10,658 nucleotides of DNA. Origin: an uncultured Planctomycetaceae bacterium. GTDB lineage: Bacteria; Planctomycetota; Planctomycetia; Pirellulales; Pirellulaceae. The DNA lies in the NCBI GenBank assembly GCA_903927685.1, contig CAIYOB010000445.1, positions 1-10,658 of the forward strand, written 5' to 3'. A program made the translations under genes and the position numbers. This document shows positions 1 to 6,149 of this stretch, piece by piece (the first letter of the stretch is position 1; each line of letters starts with the position of its first letter). Below the pieces are notes generated by a model. It did no database searches and was not told where the DNA came from. It worked only from the letters and a program-made list of their open reading frames with translations.

Positions 1-698
1 CCCGAGCCGATGGGTTCGTTCACGACTCGATTCCGTGGGGCGAAGCGGCCTTGCGGATCATGGGTGAGAAGACGGGCGCTTACACAGCCACGCTCAGCGA
101 CGATCCGGCGTTCTTTGACCGTGAACGGCTCTTCCAGTTTGACGCGGTGGTCATGAACAACAACTGCGGCAACCCGATCGCCGACGCACAGCGGCGGACC
201 AACCTGCTGGAATTTGTCCGTAGCGGCCGAGGACTAGTCGGCATCCACTGCGCCGCGCACCTCGACTGGCCGGAGTACACCGAGCTGCTGGGCGGCTATT
301 CGATCAGCCATCCGTGGAACGTCGGGAGTACGGTCGTGATCCGTCTGGAAGAACCCGACCATCCGCTGCTGCGGTCCTTCACCGCGGCGTCGTTCACGCA
401 CAGCGACGAGATTTTTGTGTTCAGGGATTTCTCGCGGCAGAGGGTCCGGGTGCTGTTGAGCCTCGACACGGCGCAAACCGACATGAACAAACCGGGCGTC
501 ACGAAAGACCAGGATGTTCCCTTGGCGTGGATTCGGCGCTACGGGGAGGGCCGCGTGTTCTACTCCGCCTTGGGGCACCAGAAAGACGTTTATTGGCAGG
601 CGCCGATCTTGATGCACTACCTGAGCGGCATTCAATACGCGCTCGGTGACCTCAAGAGCGACGCCACCCCACGTTCGCCACGCGACGAGGACAGGTAG
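1..698 (+). CDS. ThuA-like domain protein, 5' end outside the window
   Basis: The reading frame is open from the first full codon at base 3 to the TAG at 696-698, giving 231 visible residues. A TTG at base 51 could be taken as a start. However, the codons before it read GFVHDSIPWGEAAL, which is the usual ThuA N-terminal strand and helix (G-F-x-H-x-S-I-P), so the true start lies upstream of the window and roughly the first 30-60 residues are missing. Later landmarks fit the family: a hydrophobic strand ending in VVMNNNCG, the turn GRGLVGIHCAAHLDWPEY, GGYSISHPWN, and SDEIFVF. ThuA proteins have a class I glutamine-amidotransferase-like fold. They are linked to trehalose and keto-sugar metabolism in rhizobia and are numerous in planctomycetes beside glycoside-degradation genes. 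The exact substrate cannot be read from the sequence. The gene is followed after five bases by a small gene in the same direction, which suggests cotranscription. Confidence 0.9.
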   Translation, partial: RADGFVHDSIPWGEAALRIMGEKTGAYTATLSDDPAFFDRERLFQFDAVVMNNNCGNPIADAQRRTNLLEFVRSGRGLVGIHCAAHLDWPEYTELLGGYSISHPWNVGSTVVIRLEEPDHPLLRSFTAASFTHSDEIFVFRDFSRQRVRVLLSLDTAQTDMNKPGVTKDQDVPLAWIRRYGEGRVFYSALGHQKDVYWQAPILMHYLSGIQYALGDLKSDATPRSPRDEDR

Positions 699-703
699 CC
701 GCC

Positions 704-940
704 ATGCTTGTGCCGCTGACTTCCGACGCCGCCTACTCGCTTTTGCACGACGCGGGCTGGAAGATCGGCGACACGACCTACGCGGACCCGGACAGCGGCC
801 GGCTGGTCTGGATGGTGTACGCGCACCGGGGCGAGCAGAAGATTGTCGCCAGAGCGGAGTCGCAGGCAGCCGCGTGGAATGAGGCGGTGCGGTTGACGAC
901 GGAGATCGAGGGGGAGGCAGCGGAGGGGGCGGTTCGGTGA
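704..940 (+). CDS. Small protein of unknown function (78 aa)
   Basis: An ATG at 704 opens a 78-codon frame ending in TGA at 938-940. It starts five bases after the ThuA-like stop, and a purine-rich GAGGACAGG in the tail of that gene can serve as ribosome binding site. The protein is soluble, with no signal peptide or membrane helix. Its layout looks like a compact alpha/beta domain: an N-terminal helix (SDAAYSLLHDAGW), a turn (KIGDTTY), a beta pair (LVWMVYAHRGEQKIVARAES) and a C-terminal amphipathic helix (AAAWNEAVRLTTEIE). I recall similar short proteins of the form 'GW-x-IGD ... W-x-V ... G-E-x-x-I-x-A ... AW-x-x-A' in planctomycetes, but know no function. The short spacing implies translation coupled to the ThuA-like gene. 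Competing open frames on the other strand are arginine- and proline-rich shadows. The tail after about residue 68 (EGEAAEGAVR) is low complexity. Confidence 0.62.
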   Translation: MLVPLTSDAAYSLLHDAGWKIGDTTYADPDSGRLVWMVYAHRGEQKIVARAESQAAAWNEAVRLTTEIEGEAAEGAVR

Positions 941-1079
941 CGGGAGCTTGCCGCGATCGGAATCCGAGCCGAAGCGACGCCCGGGCGGCCCCCGGAAGCG
1001 AGCGGAACGGAGCGCCGCGGACACCCGCTCGACAACTGACTACCCTCGGCCGTGACACACAGCCGCCCGTTCAGCGCCG

Positions 1080-1640
1080 TCACGTGCGGCGCATGGTTTT
1101 TGCCGCGTAGATCTCCCGCAACTGAGCTTGATACGACAGGCTTTGGTCGTATTGCAGTCGGAGCTGCGCCAACGCCTGTTCTGCGACCGCGCCGTCCTTG
1201 TGCCGCGAGAAGACGTGCCACTTGCGGAACGTCTCTTCCGGGGCGGCGAGCAAGTAATCGACCAGGTACTCCGCAACCGATCGCTGCCCCTGGCGAGCCT
1301 CAAAACAAACCCCGGCATCCAGCGTGCGGACATTTACGTCGGCGGTCCCAAGGACGAAGTAATCGTCAAGGCTCTTCTTTGGCCAATCGGTCGGCTTCAA
1401 TTGTCCGATCTGCCGGAACATCGTGTCGATAAACTTCTGTCGCCTCGGGTCGGTGCTGGGGGCGACTTGCCGCGTTGGCTGGTCGCCGGATGCGTTCATC
1501 TGCCCCGAGTCGCCGCCGGGGATGTAGCCGCCACCTGAGCCAACCGGCAGTTCCCCCGGCACAGTTTGGCCGGAGCAGAACGCGCCACCGATGAGCGAGA
1601 TGGCAATTCCCGCCAGCCAAGCCAGTGATCGCTGTGTCAT
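1080..1640 (-). CDS. Exported protein of unknown function (186 aa)
   Basis: The frame stays open further upstream, but that extension is arginine/proline-rich noise. The ATG with its complement at 1638-1640 is chosen because GGGAGGA sits about eight bases before it and because it begins a signal peptide, MTQRSLAWLAGIAISLIGGAF. Cleavage is likely near residues 20-25. A cysteine follows at residue 22, but the preceding GAF is a poor lipobox, so lipoprotein status is doubtful. Residues 34-46 are glycine-rich and 47-65 polar, a probable flexible linker. Residues 66-186 look like a compact mostly helical domain (RQKFIDTMFRQIGQL, SVAEYLVDYLLAAPEETFRKW, AVAEQALAQLRLQYDQSL). No known family or catalytic motif is recognised. 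It lies 76 bases downstream of the large LamG/TIM-barrel-like gene on the same strand and is probably the last gene of that operon, so a role alongside that secreted protein is an inference from position only. It converges with the small gene ending at 940. Confidence 0.8.
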   Translation of the reverse strand: MTQRSLAWLAGIAISLIGGAFCSGQTVPGELPVGSGGGYIPGGDSGQMNASGDQPTRQVAPSTDPRRQKFIDTMFRQIGQLKPTDWPKKSLDDYFVLGTADVNVRTLDAGVCFEARQGQRSVAEYLVDYLLAAPEETFRKWHVFSRHKDGAVAEQALAQLRLQYDQSLSYQAQLREIYAAKTMRRT

Positions 1641-1716
1641 GGCAGTCCTCCCGATTGTGGTACGAGGCAAGTCCGGACGACACCGCCAGTCTACGCTCCA
1701 ATGAAAAGCGAGCGCG

Positions 1717-4700
1717 TCAGCCCTTGGGCTGCTCCGGCTTGGCCAACTCCGCCGGAATCGGGCCGGCGGCTGGGGGCCACGGCGTCGGGGAGGCAACGCG
1801 GAAGTAGCCTTGCGCCGATTGGCCGGAGGCGAGTTCCCGTGCCGCGACTTGCCAGATCCCGAACGGATCGTTGGCCGCGATGTCCAGGACGAGTTCAACC
1901 TCGCCGTTGCCTGCGCCGTACGCCCCGCTGAACTCGGCTAACCGGCCGGCCGGATCACGAATCTGGATGTCCACGGGCACCACGGCGGGCAGCGGTTGGC
2001 CCGCGGCGTCCACGATTTGCACCACGCAACGGGCCTGCGTGCCAGCCACGACCTGTTCCGGCGTAGCCACGCGCACCCCGGCGATCGGCTGGGGAGAGAC
2101 CAGGAACAGTCCGCCGTCGCAGGGGCCCAGGGCCGCTGAGAATTCGAGGCGGCCGTCAGCGGTTTGCGCCGCCACCGGACGGCTGTCGACCAGGTCGTAC
2201 ACCGCACCGCCCTCGCGCTGCAAGCTGACGGTCACCTCGGCGGGCAAGCCGTTCTCCATCACCAATCCATGCTGTCCGACATACTGTCCGTATTCGCGGC
2301 GGTCGTTGACCAAGAACACGTAATCCGCCGCACCGGACTTGCGCAAGTAGGGTACGACGTCCGGATGGGACGTGTCCACCGCACGGCGATAACGGCTGTC
2401 GAGCTTGGCTCGCAGTTCGGCGGCGCGGGCCTGCAAGGCTTGCTTGTCGGCGTCGGCTCGGCCGGTCCGCTGGCAGACGGCCAGGGTGATGTCCGGCTGA
2501 ATCGCCGGGCAAGTCCGCTCGTCGCCCACGACGATGCCGCCTGCCGCTTGAAACGCCTTGATTTTGGCTGCCACGGCTGCGGTCAGCACGTCGCAGTCCG
2601 GCATGACCAGCACGCGGTAGCCGTCCAAGCCGCGGGCGGCGACGGTCTCGTCCAAGACGATCTCCGGCTGCAGGTGCGCGTACTGCAGGACCAGGTGGCA
2701 GTCGCCCGTCCAGCCGCCGCCCCAGCCAAAGGTGCCTCGGCGGGCGAACATCTCGGACGCGAAACTCTCCAGCAGCGCCACGTCGGACCGGGCGCCAGGC
2801 GTCTGCAACAGCGTCGGCCCCAACGGACGGATGACTTGCCGGATCAACCGCGCCAGTTCGTGCTGGGTGTCCGGATGCGTGTAGCGATAGCCGCCCGGGC
2901 TGTCGCAAGGCACCAGCGACTGCCAGCCGTGGTACATGATCCCGCGGATCGGCCGGGCGATCTTGGTCCAGAACGCTTCCCGCAAGTGCAGCGGGGCAAT
3001 CGTGATGAACGGCGCGTCGGGCTGTTCAATCTCCCACGCCGCCCGGTACGGCAAGGCCGCCTCGGGGGACTTCGGCTCCGGCGCCGTCTGGCTGCGGTAC
3101 CAGATGACCTGCGTCATTTTCATCACTTGCTGGGGCCGCTCGGAAGCCGCCGCCGTGGCCAGCAACTCGTCGGTCGCCACCCCGATTCGGAGCGGGTCCG
3201 GGTACGAGTACGTCCACTGGCTGAGCACGTCCACGCCGCCGCCGCTGCCGGAAACCCGCGCCACGCGGACCGCCGGGTCGTGGAAGGTCCAGAAGTCCGG
3301 CCGGCCCATCGTCGCCAGACCTTCGTGCACCCGCGAATTGAGCAGGTTCCAGCCGTCGCCGGACTGCCAGTACCAGCGGTAGTAGACCAGCAGCGGATGG
3401 TCGTCGGGGATCACGCGCGAAGCGGGAAATCCGTCCAGCTTGGTGTAGTCCACGCCGCGCGACGTCGCGACTTCCTTGGGGATCTCGAACCCGGCATGCT
3501 TGCGAAACGCCGCCAGATCTTCCTCGTGGAAACACGGCCGCGCGTGATCGCGGACCTCGGTGTGAATCAGGGCGGCGCCAAAGGCAGGGAATTGCCCGTA
3601 AGTCTGGCCCACGGACTGGCCGACGCGGTAACAATCGTCCGCCAGCGGCGGCAGCAACCCGCAGATGTCTTCGCGCGACGCGAAGGGCTTGCCATCACGG
3701 CCGACCCGCTGCAGGTCCTCCCGGCTCCGCAGCGCCGCGCCGGGCGACAGGCTGGCGACCACCGTGAGATTGCGAGCCAACGCATCGTCCAAGGAACGCT
3801 TGGTCCGGGCGACCGTCTGGTCGTCCGCCGCCGGGACCGGCGTCTTCGCCTCCCAGATCCGCTGGTAGTCCGCTCCCAGGCCCAGCACGTGCGTAAAGCC
3901 GATCTGTTGCAGCCGGTCGGCTTCCTCGTCCACGCCGCCGTAGATGCCCCACATCAGGACGGGGAACTGGTTCGGCGGGCGCCGCGGCATCAGGCGGATC
4001 GCCAGGCGTTCCTCGAGCGTTTCGCCCGGCGGTTGCAGCAAGTCCAGGCGGGCGACGAGCGCGTACTGGTCAGGCCGCAACGACGTGTCGACCGGGTACT
4101 CGATCGTCTGGGGCACCCCCGGCGCGAGGTTCTGCAACTCGAATGCTTGCCCCTCGCCGGCCTGCATGGACACGGTGACTGCGACGCGGGCCAACGGCTC
4201 GCGCTGCAGGTTCGTGACAGCGAGCGTCACCCGCGCGGCGGGCTCCTGGCGGACGAACACGCGGCGGTCGGAGACCTGTTCCAGTCGCACGCGGCGGAAC
4301 TCGCGGACGCCGGCCGTGATCCGCACCTGGTCGATGAACCCGGGAAAGCCGTGATAGTAGCTGCCGATCCGATCGCCGATCGACAGGGCGTGCTTGCCGG
4401 GACTGATGGCTTTGCGAGCCGGAAACTCGCCGCCGCCCCACGAGCGGCCGTCCAGGACGAATCGGCCGCCGCCGGCTCCGTCGTAGGTAAAGGCGAGGTG
4501 CCGCCAACGGCCGGGCTCGAACCGCGCGGGCTGGGATGCATAGGTCTGCGAATCGGCCCCGAACCCCAAGATCGCTCGCAGTCTCCGCTGGCCGCTCTTG
4601 TCGGCCTCGCCCAGGATCAGCTGATAGTCGTCGTGGGCCACGTACTTCTTGTCCAGCAGAAACGAATCGGGGTACTTTTCGTCCAGTTGGTCCTTGGGCT

Positions 4701-5070
4701 GAATCCACATTTCCAATGTGAACGCGCCGGACGGGCTGAGCGCCGGGTGGTTCGGCACCTGGGCTCGATGCGGCTTGTCTTCGACCGGCCAGCCCGGAAA
4801 ACACTCCAAGCAGCCGCCGAAGCGGCCGGCGGCGCCGACCACCGCGCCCTGCAACGTCGCCTCCCGGTTCCGTCCCGACGCGTCGGCCGTTTCCGCGCCC
4901 GGCCTGAATTGCCACAAGCCGAGCACGTGCGGACCGGTGGCGTCCGTCCCGGTGTACTCGGATTCCCACGGCTCGCACCGCGAGCCGTCCGGCGGCCCCT
5001 CCGCGGCGATTGCCGCAGGAATGGACACGAAGAGCATCAGGCCGATGGTTGACAGGTGGAAGCAGCGCAT
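1717..5070 (-). CDS. Large exported LamG / TIM-barrel-like / GATase-like protein
   Basis: The gene encodes 1117 residues from an ATG at 5070 preceded by GAGGAG six to eight bases away. The frame opens 18 codons earlier, but that start lacks both a ribosome site and the signal peptide. Residues 1-23 (ending SIPAAIAA) form a signal peptide. Residues about 45-255 are a LamG/concanavalin-like jelly roll (VLGLWQF, GAFTLEMWIQP, GRWRHLAFTYDG, FIDQVRI). Residues 265-360 are a beta-sandwich (VTLAVTNLQREPLARVAVTV). Residues 365-755 resemble a GH42-like TIM barrel (VLMWGIYGGVDEEADRLQQIGF, GAALIHTEVRD, DVLSQWTYSYPDP, IRGIMYHGWQSL). Residues 760-860 look like the GATase-like trimerisation domain of beta-galactosidases (DGYRVLVMPDCDVL, FQAAGGIVVGDE). 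Residues 910-1095 are C-terminal beta domains, the last similar to alpha-2-macroglobulin MG2. A role in binding or cleaving an extracellular polysaccharide is inferred. E505 (in HTEVRD) could be an acid/base residue, but I see no convincing second catalytic glutamate, so enzyme activity is unproven. Confidence 0.88.
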   Translation of the reverse strand: MRCFHLSTIGLMLFVSIPAAIAAEGPPDGSRCEPWESEYTGTDATGPHVLGLWQFRPGAETADASGRNREATLQGAVVGAAGRFGGCLECFPGWPVEDKPHRAQVPNHPALSPSGAFTLEMWIQPKDQLDEKYPDSFLLDKKYVAHDDYQLILGEADKSGQRRLRAILGFGADSQTYASQPARFEPGRWRHLAFTYDGAGGGRFVLDGRSWGGGEFPARKAISPGKHALSIGDRIGSYYHGFPGFIDQVRITAGVREFRRVRLEQVSDRRVFVRQEPAARVTLAVTNLQREPLARVAVTVSMQAGEGQAFELQNLAPGVPQTIEYPVDTSLRPDQYALVARLDLLQPPGETLEERLAIRLMPRRPPNQFPVLMWGIYGGVDEEADRLQQIGFTHVLGLGADYQRIWEAKTPVPAADDQTVARTKRSLDDALARNLTVVASLSPGAALRSREDLQRVGRDGKPFASREDICGLLPPLADDCYRVGQSVGQTYGQFPAFGAALIHTEVRDHARPCFHEEDLAAFRKHAGFEIPKEVATSRGVDYTKLDGFPASRVIPDDHPLLVYYRWYWQSGDGWNLLNSRVHEGLATMGRPDFWTFHDPAVRVARVSGSGGGVDVLSQWTYSYPDPLRIGVATDELLATAAASERPQQVMKMTQVIWYRSQTAPEPKSPEAALPYRAAWEIEQPDAPFITIAPLHLREAFWTKIARPIRGIMYHGWQSLVPCDSPGGYRYTHPDTQHELARLIRQVIRPLGPTLLQTPGARSDVALLESFASEMFARRGTFGWGGGWTGDCHLVLQYAHLQPEIVLDETVAARGLDGYRVLVMPDCDVLTAAVAAKIKAFQAAGGIVVGDERTCPAIQPDITLAVCQRTGRADADKQALQARAAELRAKLDSRYRRAVDTSHPDVVPYLRKSGAADYVFLVNDRREYGQYVGQHGLVMENGLPAEVTVSLQREGGAVYDLVDSRPVAAQTADGRLEFSAALGPCDGGLFLVSPQPIAGVRVATPEQVVAGTQARCVVQIVDAAGQPLPAVVPVDIQIRDPAGRLAEFSGAYGAGNGEVELVLDIAANDPFGIWQVAARELASGQSAQGYFRVASPTPWPPAAGPIPAELAKPEQPKG

Positions 5071-5089
5071 GAGGAACTCCTCGAGTTGA

Positions 5090-5596
5090 TTACGGAACCG
5101 GCCCGGTCCGTCCCCGGGCCGCAATCGCTGTCTCGGGCTCGGCTGGGCGGTCAGGAGCGGGCGTACACGCAGGTCTCCCGATCGTCAAGGAACAGCAGAA
5201 TCCGCGCCCAGAAACGACGAGGATCGCTCCCATCAGGGCGACGCAAATCGCAACCAGGGAGTATCCAAAGACGAGGTAGTGGTCCGGCGTCCAGGCAGCG
5301 GGGCCAGGACTCTGTTTCTCAAGCCAGCCGCGGACGGCAATCCAGCACGTGGTCCGTTCCAGGGCTTCCAACAACGGACCTCCCAGGAGGATGGCTGACC
5401 AACCCAAGAGTGAAAACCAGAACCAGAATGGACGTGCTCTGAGCGGGCCGGACCGGGCCAATATCGCGGCAAGGAAAAAGGCCGCGCAGAGAGTGTAGAA
5501 TGCAGCGTGTGGATAAGGAAGGACAGCGCAGGCGACGGCCACGGCTGTCATGCCCAGCAGGAGCGATGCCAACGAGAACTGCCAAGGCTGTTTCAT
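5090..5596 (-). CDS. Four-helix integral membrane protein of unknown function (168 aa)
   Basis: The ATG with its complement at 5594-5596 is preferred over upstream starts. It has GGGAG about seven bases before it, and the extension upstream is arginine-rich non-coding-like sequence. The N-terminus MKQPWQFSLASLLLGMTAVAV is of a type I recall as frequent in short planctomycete membrane proteins. Four hydrophobic helices can be seen at about residues 8-26, 30-47, 56-77 (PFWFWFSLLGWSAILLGG) and 107-129 (YLVFGYSLVAICVALMGAILVV). The region between helices three and four is polar with WTPDHY. The tail, 130-168, is unlike the rest, rich in Pro, Arg and Cys. That could be a true cytoplasmic tail or the result of a frameshift past the last helix. 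No enzyme or transporter motif is recognised. The TAA at 5090-5092 lies 19 bases before the next gene's ATG, so it probably leads an operon with the LamG-containing protein. Confidence 0.72.
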   Translation of the reverse strand: MKQPWQFSLASLLLGMTAVAVACAVLPYPHAAFYTLCAAFFLAAILARSGPLRARPFWFWFSLLGWSAILLGGPLLEALERTTCWIAVRGWLEKQSPGPAAWTPDHYLVFGYSLVAICVALMGAILVVSGRGFCCSLTIGRPACTPAPDRPAEPETAIAARGRTGPVP

Positions 5597-5654
5597 GTTT
5601 ACTCCCAGCGTCCTCCGGGCGGCGTCCCATCGAGGCCCCCGACCACGCCGCCGC

Positions 5655-5672
5655 GCGGGCGGCGCCGCCCGC
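5655..5672. repeat. Perfect 18-base GC-only palindrome
   Basis: The sequence GCGGGCGGCGCCGCCCGC reads identically on both strands with no spacer. It lies about 60 bases upstream of the membrane-protein start on the minus strand. A short stem GCTCTG/CAGAGC with a 10-base loop overlaps its right end (5671-5692). It could be a dimeric-regulator site or a chance product of high GC. No T tract follows, so it is not a standard terminator. Confidence 0.5.
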
Positions 5673-5853
5673 TCTGGACTACTCCGCAGAGCCTGAGCTT
5701 GGTGTGGTCTCCGCACGGCCCGCCCACACGGAGTCCTGCGCTGTGCTGAACGGCGACATTGTACCGTCCGCCGCATCCTCAGGCCACTCCGGCCGGCGTG
5801 CCGGTGCCGACGTGGACGGTCCGAGATGAAGCGTGCGGGCGACCTTGCCGCCC

Positions 5854-5924
5854 TCGTAACCCGAAGCGTCAGCGAGGAACCCGGCTGGGAAGCGATTCAT
5901 CCTCGCTTACGCGTCGGGTTACGA
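5854..5924. repeat. Inverted-repeat element with 24-base arms
   Basis: The left arm 5854-5877 (core CGTAACCCGAAGCGTCAG) and right arm 5901-5924 (core CTTACGCGTCGGGTTACG) are reverse complements at 22 of 24 positions, with a 23-base spacer. The two mismatches are spaced within the arms, as in a structure kept by compensatory drift. Translated, the element gives peptides such as NPKRQRGT and LTRRVTIS on one frame and VTRSVSEE on another. I recall these recurring in spurious ORFs of many planctomycete genomes, which would make it a dispersed REP-like or MITE-like element. No transposase is encoded. No second copy is present in this window. Confidence 0.8.
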
Positions 5925-5926
5925 TC

Positions 5927-5941
5927 AGCGGCTTTGCCGCT
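5927..5941. repeat. Short perfect hairpin next to the inverted-repeat element
   Basis: AGCGGC, the loop TTT, then GCCGCT form a six-base-pair stem with a three-base loop. It starts two bases after the right arm of the larger element and may be part of the same repeat unit. There is no following U tract, so a terminator role is not supported. Confidence 0.45.
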
Positions 5942-6037
5942 TAATGTCGTACCATTCGGTGCCGACCTGCCGGGACCGCACCTCTTGCGGGGCCTGACTG
6001 GCGATTCGGATGACAACGTGCTATGACGAAGCGCCGG

Positions 6038-6063
6038 TCATTCGTTGACTCCTTCATTCGTTG
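6038..6063. promoter_or_regulatory. Ten-base direct repeat upstream of the fused hydrolase
   Basis: TCATTCGTTG occurs at 6038-6047 and again at 6054-6063, a period of 16 bases. It lies 87-112 bases upstream of the start at 6150, a position suited to a regulator binding as a tandem dimer. The copies are exact, but no regulator is known and the role is speculative. Confidence 0.3.
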
Positions 6064-6149
6064 GGATCCGATTTCCCAAAACCGAGAACTGTCAACGTAG
6101 ATATTCGACTGGCGGTTGCCCGTTTGGTGCTAGCAGGAGCCACCTCGAC

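Larger units (their letters stand above)
5597..6149. other. Divergent intergenic region with repeats, no convincing gene
   Basis: This stretch separates the minus-strand operon, which starts at 5596, from the plus-strand fused hydrolase, which starts at 6150, so promoters for both should lie here. The open frames in it are short, rich in Arg, Pro and Ser, and have no family resemblance. It holds a perfect 18-base palindrome near 5655, a long inverted-repeat element at 5854-5924, an adjoining hairpin to 5941 and a 10-base direct repeat at 6038-6063. I could not identify a reliable -35/-10 pair on either strand. Confidence 0.6.

Noticed and set aside
234..1058. A minus-strand frame of 274 codons across the ThuA-like and small genes
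   Set aside because: Low-complexity Arg/Pro/Ser N-terminus and no family signal. The plus-strand ThuA motifs are clear.
941..1079. Possible terminator between the convergent small gene and the 186-residue gene
   Set aside because: Only weak stems (about five base pairs, for example CCGGG/CCCGG) and no U tract are seen.
2164..5052. A 962-codon open frame on the plus strand, antisense to the large LamG protein
   Set aside because: It is rich in Arg, Gln, His and Val with no domains, and is explained by the codon bias of the high-GC gene on the opposite strand. The minus-strand reading has a signal peptide, a ribosome site and recognisable domains.
5759..6026. Short plus-strand frames over the inverted-repeat element
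   Set aside because: They are translations of the repeat itself (NPKRQRGT and VTRSVSEE type peptides), not genes.
6045..6073. TTGACT as a possible -35 box upstream of the fused hydrolase
   Set aside because: No acceptable -10 hexamer lies 16-18 bases downstream, so I do not call a promoter.
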